In this document: positions 59,221-64,000 of the stretch, piece by piece
How positions within the stretch are numbered: position 1 is the stretch's first letter
How the letters are laid out: each line of letters opens with the position of its first letter
Assembly: GCF_000773975.1 (NCBI RefSeq)
Contig: NZ_JRUQ01000016.1
Coordinates: forward strand, 78,799 to 142,798
Length of the DNA stretch: 64,000 bases
Source: Erwinia typographi
Lineage (GTDB): Bacteria > Pseudomonadota > Gammaproteobacteria > Enterobacterales > Enterobacteriaceae
Direction of reading: 5' to 3'
The notes under the pieces: generated by a model
Seen by the model: the letters and a program-made list of their open reading frames with translations, nothing else
Told to the model about the DNA's origin: nothing
Database searches by the model: none
Position numbers and translations under genes: made by a program

Positions 59221-60381
59221 ATGACGCGTAAACAGGCAACCATCGCAGTACGCAGCGGTTTGAATGATGACGAGCAATATGGCTGCGTTGTCCCGCCGAT
59301 CCACCTTTCCAGCACTTATAATTTTACCGACTTCAATGAGCCGCGCGCCCATGACTACTCTCGCCGTGGAAACCCTACGCGAGATGTGGTGCAGCGTGCG
59401 CTGGCGGAATTAGAGGGCGGCGCGGGCGCGGTGATGACCAATACCGGTATGTCGGCCATTCATCTGGTGTGTACGGTGTTCCTGAAGCCGGGAGATTTGC
59501 TGGTAGCGCCGCATGACTGCTACGGCGGCAGCTATCGCCTGTTTGACAGCCTGAGCAAACGCGGGGCGTATCGTGTGAAGTTTGTCGATCAGGGCGATGA
59601 GGCCGCGCTGGCCGCTGCGCTGGCGGAGAAACCCAGTCTGGTGCTGGTAGAAAGCCCAAGCAACCCTCTGCTGCGCGTGGTCGACATTGCGGCTATCTGT
59701 AAAGCCGCGACTGAAGCTGGCGCTATCAGCGTGGTGGATAACACTTTCCTCAGCCCGGCGTTGCAAAACCCGCTGGCGCTTGGCGCCGATTTGGTCCTGC
59801 ATTCCTGCACTAAATATCTGAATGGTCACTCTGACGTGGTGGCGGGCGCGGTGATTGCTAAAGATCCTGCTTTAGTCACGGAACTGGCATGGTGGGCGAA
59901 TAATATAGGCGTCACCGGCAGCGCGTTTGACAGCTATTTGCTGCTGCGCGGTATGCGTACGCTGGCCCCGCGTATGGCGGCTGCGCAGCGTAATGCCCTG
60001 GCCATTGTTGATTACCTTAAGCAACAACCGCTGGTGAAAAAGTTGTATCATCCTTCCCTGCCGGAAAATGCGGGACACCAGTTCGCGGTTCGTCAGCAAA
60101 AAGGGTTTGGCGCCATGCTCAGCTTCGAGCTGGATGGCGATGAGCAGACGCTGCGTCGTTTCCTTAAGGCGCTGGAACTGTTCACCCTTGCGGAATCGCT
60201 GGGCGGCGTGGAGAGCCTGATCTCTCATACCGCGACAATGACCCACGCCGGCATGTCGGCAGAAGCGAGGGCAGCGGCGGGGATCTCTGAAACCCTGCTG
60301 CGAATTTCTGTAGGAATTGAAGATCACCAGGATTTAATCGCCGATCTGGATAATGCATTCCAGGTAGCGGCCGAGAGGTAA
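59221..60381 (+). CDS. metB: Cystathionine gamma-synthase
   Basis: MetB condenses O-succinylhomoserine with cysteine to cystathionine. The 386-residue PLP enzyme has YSRRGNPTRDVVQRALAELE, the cofactor-binding GGAGAVMTNTGMSA, and the PLP lysine in HSCTKYLNGHSDVV near 198, then GGVESLISHTATMTHAGM. ATG 59221 gives MTRKQAT and the exact E. coli length. It is followed by metL after 2 bases: the metBL operon. Confidence 0.98.
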   Translation: MTRKQATIAVRSGLNDDEQYGCVVPPIHLSSTYNFTDFNEPRAHDYSRRGNPTRDVVQRALAELEGGAGAVMTNTGMSAIHLVCTVFLKPGDLLVAPHDCYGGSYRLFDSLSKRGAYRVKFVDQGDEAALAAALAEKPSLVLVESPSNPLLRVVDIAAICKAATEAGAISVVDNTFLSPALQNPLALGADLVLHSCTKYLNGHSDVVAGAVIAKDPALVTELAWWANNIGVTGSAFDSYLLLRGMRTLAPRMAAAQRNALAIVDYLKQQPLVKKLYHPSLPENAGHQFAVRQQKGFGAMLSFELDGDEQTLRRFLKALELFTLAESLGGVESLISHTATMTHAGMSAEARAAAGISETLLRISVGIEDHQDLIADLDNAFQVAAER

Positions 60382-60383
60382 GC

Positions 60384-62813
60384 ATGAGTCAGTCAGCAGT
60401 GGCAGCAGGTACGCGGCAGTTACATAAATTTGGCGGCAGCAGCCTTGCTGACGCCAAATGTTACCAGCGGGTAGCCGGAATTATGGCGGAATACAGCCAG
60501 CCCGGCGATGTGATGGTGGTCTCCGCGGCGGGGAGCACGACTAACCAGTTGATCAGCTGGCTCAAGCTGAGCCAGAGCGACAGGTTATCGGCTCACCAGG
60601 TGCAGCAGGCGCTGCGCCGTTACCATACCGGGTTGATTACCGACCTGCTGCCAGCCGAGCGGGCCGACGCGCTGATCTCTGCCTTTATCCACGACCTGGA
60701 AACACTGGCTGCGTTACTGGATGGCAAAATTACCGAAGCGGTGTATGCCGAAGTAGTGGGGCACGGTGAAATCTGGTCTGCCCGGCTGATGGCCGCCGTG
60801 CTGTGTCTGCAGGATATTGAAGCCAGCTGGCTGGACGCGCGTGATTTTCTGTGTGCCGAGCGCGCTGCTCAGCCACAGGTGGACGAAGGAAAATCCTGGC
60901 CGCTGTTGCAGCAGCTTATGGCCCAGCACCCTAACCGCCGACTGGTGGTGACCGGGTTTATCTGCCGTAACGACGCAGGCGAAACGGTGCTGCTTGGCCG
61001 TAACGGTAGCGACTATTCCGCCACGCAAATTGGCGCGCTCGCTGGCGTGTCTCGCGTTACCATCTGGAGCGATGTGGCGGGTGTTTATAGCGCCGATCCG
61101 CGTAAAGTGAAGGATGCCTGTCTGCTGCCGCTGCTGCGTCTGGATGAAGCCAGCGAGCTGGCCCGTCTGGCGGCCCCGGTGCTGCATACCCGCACGCTGC
61201 AACCCGTTTCCGGCAGCGATATCGATCTGCAACTCCGCTGTAGCTATCAGCCTGAGCAAGGGTCGACCCGCATTGAGCGCGTGCTGGCTTCCGGCACCGG
61301 CGCACGGATTGTCACCAGTCATGATGACGTTTGCCTGATTGAGTTTCAGGTTCCGCCTCAGCATGATTTCGCCGCGTTGCACAAAGAGATCGATCATCTG
61401 CTAAAGCGCGCCCAGCTGCGTCCTTTAGCCACCGGCGTGCACCCTGACCGCAATCTCCTCCAGCTTTGCTATACCTCTGAAGTGGTCAGCAGTGCCTTAA
61501 GCCTGCTGCAGGACGCGGGGATACCCGGTCGTTTGCAACTGCGGGAAGGGATGGCGCTGGTGGCGATGGTAGGCGCTGGCGTTTGCCGTAATCCTCTCCA
61601 CAGCCACCGGTTCTGGCAGCAGATGAAGGATCAGCCGGTTGAATTCATCTGGCAGTCCGAGGATGGCATCAGCCTGGTGGCGGTGCTGCGCGTCGGGCCG
61701 ACGGAACATTTGATTCGTGGGTTGCATCACTCCCTGTTCCGCGCGGAAAAACGCATCGGTTTAATGTTGTTTGGCAAAGGCAACATTGGCTCACGCTGGC
61801 TGGAGCTGTTCGGACGTGAACAGGAGACGCTGTCAGCCCGAACCGGTTTTGAATACCTGCTCGCTGGTGTGGTGGACAGCCGCCGCAGCCTGCTGAGCTA
61901 TGACGGGCTGGATGCCAGCAGAGCGATGGCCTTTTTCGAAGAGGAAGCGATAGAACAGGATGAGGAGTCGCTTTTTCTGTGGATGCGCGCTCATCCCTTT
62001 GATGACCTCGTGGTGCTGGACGTAACGGCCAGCGACTCGCTGGCCGGGCAGTATCTGGATTTTGCCAGCCATGGGTTTCATGTCGTCAGCGCGAACAAGG
62101 TTGCGGGGGCGTCCAGCAGCGATCGCTATCGCCAGATCCGCGACGCCTTTGCCAAAACCGGGCGCCACTGGCTTTACAATGCCACCGTTGGGGCAGGGCT
62201 GCCCGTCAACTATACGGTGCGCGATCTGCGTGAAAGCGGCGACAGTATTTTGTCTATCAGCGGTATTTTCTCCGGTACGCTTTCCTGGCTGTTCCTTCAG
62301 TATGACGGCACGGTGCCGTTTACCGAGCTGGTTGACCAGGCATGGCAGCAGGGGCTGACGGAGCCGGATCCGCGGGTGGATCTCTCCGGCCTGGACGTTA
62401 TGCGGAAGCTGGTCATCCTGGCGCGTGAAGCGGGCTATGATATTGAACCGGATCAGGTTCGCGTTGAGTCGCTGGTGCCGAAAAGCTGTGAAGAGGAGTC
62501 GGTCGATCATTTCTTCGAGAACGGCGATGCCCTTAACGAACAGATGCAGCAGCGCTTTGAGGCCGCTCAGGAAATGGGGCTGGTGCTGCGCTATGTCGCC
62601 CGCTTTGATGCGAATGGCAAGGCGCGCGTTGGCGTGGAAGCGGTGCGTAATGACCATCCGCTGGCCTCGTTATTGCCGTGCGATAACGTTTTTGCCATTG
62701 AAAGCCGCTGGTATCGTGATAACCCGCTGGTGATCCGTGGGCCAGGAGCCGGGCGCGATGTGACGGCTGGGGCGATCCAGTCGGATCTGAACAGGCTGGC
62801 GCAGCTGCTGTAG
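60384..62813 (+). CDS. metL: Bifunctional aspartate kinase/homoserine dehydrogenase II
   Basis: MetL carries out the first and third steps from aspartate toward methionine. The 809 residues have an N-terminal kinase (KFGGSSLAD near 15-23, GRNGSDYSATQIGALAGVSR), central ACT-like regulatory region (about 290-450), and a C-terminal homoserine dehydrogenase (from about 460; FGKGNIGSRWLELF, VVSANKVAGASS, FSGTLSWLF, GLDVMRKLVILAREAGY). Regulation is by MetJ through the boxes before metB rather than by threonine feedback. Confidence 0.98.
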   Translation: MSQSAVAAGTRQLHKFGGSSLADAKCYQRVAGIMAEYSQPGDVMVVSAAGSTTNQLISWLKLSQSDRLSAHQVQQALRRYHTGLITDLLPAERADALISAFIHDLETLAALLDGKITEAVYAEVVGHGEIWSARLMAAVLCLQDIEASWLDARDFLCAERAAQPQVDEGKSWPLLQQLMAQHPNRRLVVTGFICRNDAGETVLLGRNGSDYSATQIGALAGVSRVTIWSDVAGVYSADPRKVKDACLLPLLRLDEASELARLAAPVLHTRTLQPVSGSDIDLQLRCSYQPEQGSTRIERVLASGTGARIVTSHDDVCLIEFQVPPQHDFAALHKEIDHLLKRAQLRPLATGVHPDRNLLQLCYTSEVVSSALSLLQDAGIPGRLQLREGMALVAMVGAGVCRNPLHSHRFWQQMKDQPVEFIWQSEDGISLVAVLRVGPTEHLIRGLHHSLFRAEKRIGLMLFGKGNIGSRWLELFGREQETLSARTGFEYLLAGVVDSRRSLLSYDGLDASRAMAFFEEEAIEQDEESLFLWMRAHPFDDLVVLDVTASDSLAGQYLDFASHGFHVVSANKVAGASSSDRYRQIRDAFAKTGRHWLYNATVGAGLPVNYTVRDLRESGDSILSISGIFSGTLSWLFLQYDGTVPFTELVDQAWQQGLTEPDPRVDLSGLDVMRKLVILAREAGYDIEPDQVRVESLVPKSCEEESVDHFFENGDALNEQMQQRFEAAQEMGLVLRYVARFDANGKARVGVEAVRNDHPLASLLPCDNVFAIESRWYRDNPLVIRGPGAGRDVTAGAIQSDLNRLAQLL

Positions 62814-62824
62814 TTTATCCTTTT

Positions 62825-62845
62825 CGGGCCAGCGTCCGCTGGCCC
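62825..62845. terminator. Hairpin downstream of metL
   Basis: CGGGCCAGCG and CGCTGGCCCG pair with almost no loop directly after metL. No T tract follows, so it may act with Rho or as a pause. Confidence 0.45.
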
Positions 62846-62958
62846 GCTGATGCATCCCAGCCGTTTTCGTTATCATGAAATTTATTCAACTTCGCTGAGA
62901 ATTTGTCACGCATGTTGACCAATTATCAGTTGACGAAATAACCAAATTCCGTCATTTT

Positions 62959-62990
62959 GAATGTCTGGACGTCTAAACGTATGGATGTTC
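62959..62990 (+). promoter_or_regulatory. Four tandem met boxes upstream of metF
   Basis: GAATGTCT, GGACGTCT, AAACGTAT and GGATGTTC are four contiguous 8-base units near the MetJ consensus AGACGTCT, 45 bases before metF. The second unit is the closest match. Confidence 0.85.
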
Positions 62991-63028
62991 AACGGCAGGC
63001 GTCATTTACAGAGCGATCGATGAGGTAA

Positions 63029-63934
<906 letters not shown>

Positions 63935-63950
63935 AACGAATAAAGTGAAA

Positions 63951-63975
63951 AAGACGCCTACTGGCGTCTTTTTTT
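63951..63975 (+). terminator. metF terminator
   Basis: AAGACGCC-TACT-GGCGTCTT followed by more T, 17 bases past the metF stop. Confidence 0.92.
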
Positions 63976-64000
63976 ATGGGTTTGACCCGTCCTAAATAGC

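Overview
The window is chromosomal DNA of a member of the Enterobacterales. Gene order and protein sequence follow the Escherichia coli core chromosome (waa core region, kbl-tdh, envC-secB-gpsA-cysE, cpx, fieF-pfkA-sbp-cdh, tpiA-fpr, glpFKX, hslVU-ftsN-cytR-priA-rpmE, metJBLF). Several local differences suggest an Erwinia/Pantoea-type (Erwiniaceae) genome rather than Escherichia; the exact genus is an inference. No rRNA, tRNA, insertion sequence or CRISPR array was recognised.

Layout. 1-4690: LPS core genes on the minus strand (O-antigen ligase cut by the window edge, a WaaZ/GT42-like protein, waaC, waaF, hldD). 4916-7158: kbl-tdh, threonine catabolism, with an in-frame stop near the kbl start. 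7199-11633 (minus): two glycosyltransferases, yibQ and envC. 11634-12533: yibN stands between the eroded 3' ends of gpmI and grxC. 12534-15384: secB-gpsA-cysE and convergent trmL. 15428-19022: cpxRA and divergent cpxP, with a perfect CpxR box, the CpxQ small RNA in the cpxP 3' end, then zinT behind a Zur box. 19200-19674: two small overlapping genes that look like a truncated polymorphic-toxin fragment and its membrane-anchored partner. 19790-23951: fieF, pfkA (Cra operator), sbp, cdh.

23991-37600 is an accessory block lying where E. coli has cdh directly next to tpiA. It holds yhjD, LysR/SDR, PhzF-like, VOC, EthD/TetR, YciI-like, GST, MocR/LysE, mqo and aldehyde dehydrogenase/LysR: mostly divergent regulator-enzyme pairs for redox and small-molecule stress. 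37691-50781 returns to core order: tpiA, yiiQ, yiiR, fpr, emrD, glpX-glpK-glpF, zapB, rraA, menA, hslU-hslV, ftsN. 50951-54811: cytR, priA, rpmE. 54972-58276 is a compact two-partner secretion operon (TpsB transporter, then an unusually short 501-residue TpsA) between rpmE and metJ. 58616-63934 is the methionine regulon: metJ, divergent metBL, and metF, with four tandem met boxes in front of metB and of metF.

The best candidates for a second look are the paired remnants of gpmI and grxC around yibN, the nonsense codon in kbl, the toxin-fragment/immunity-like pair after zinT, and the miniature two-partner secretion system. I saw no wholly new system that the sequence alone would prove.
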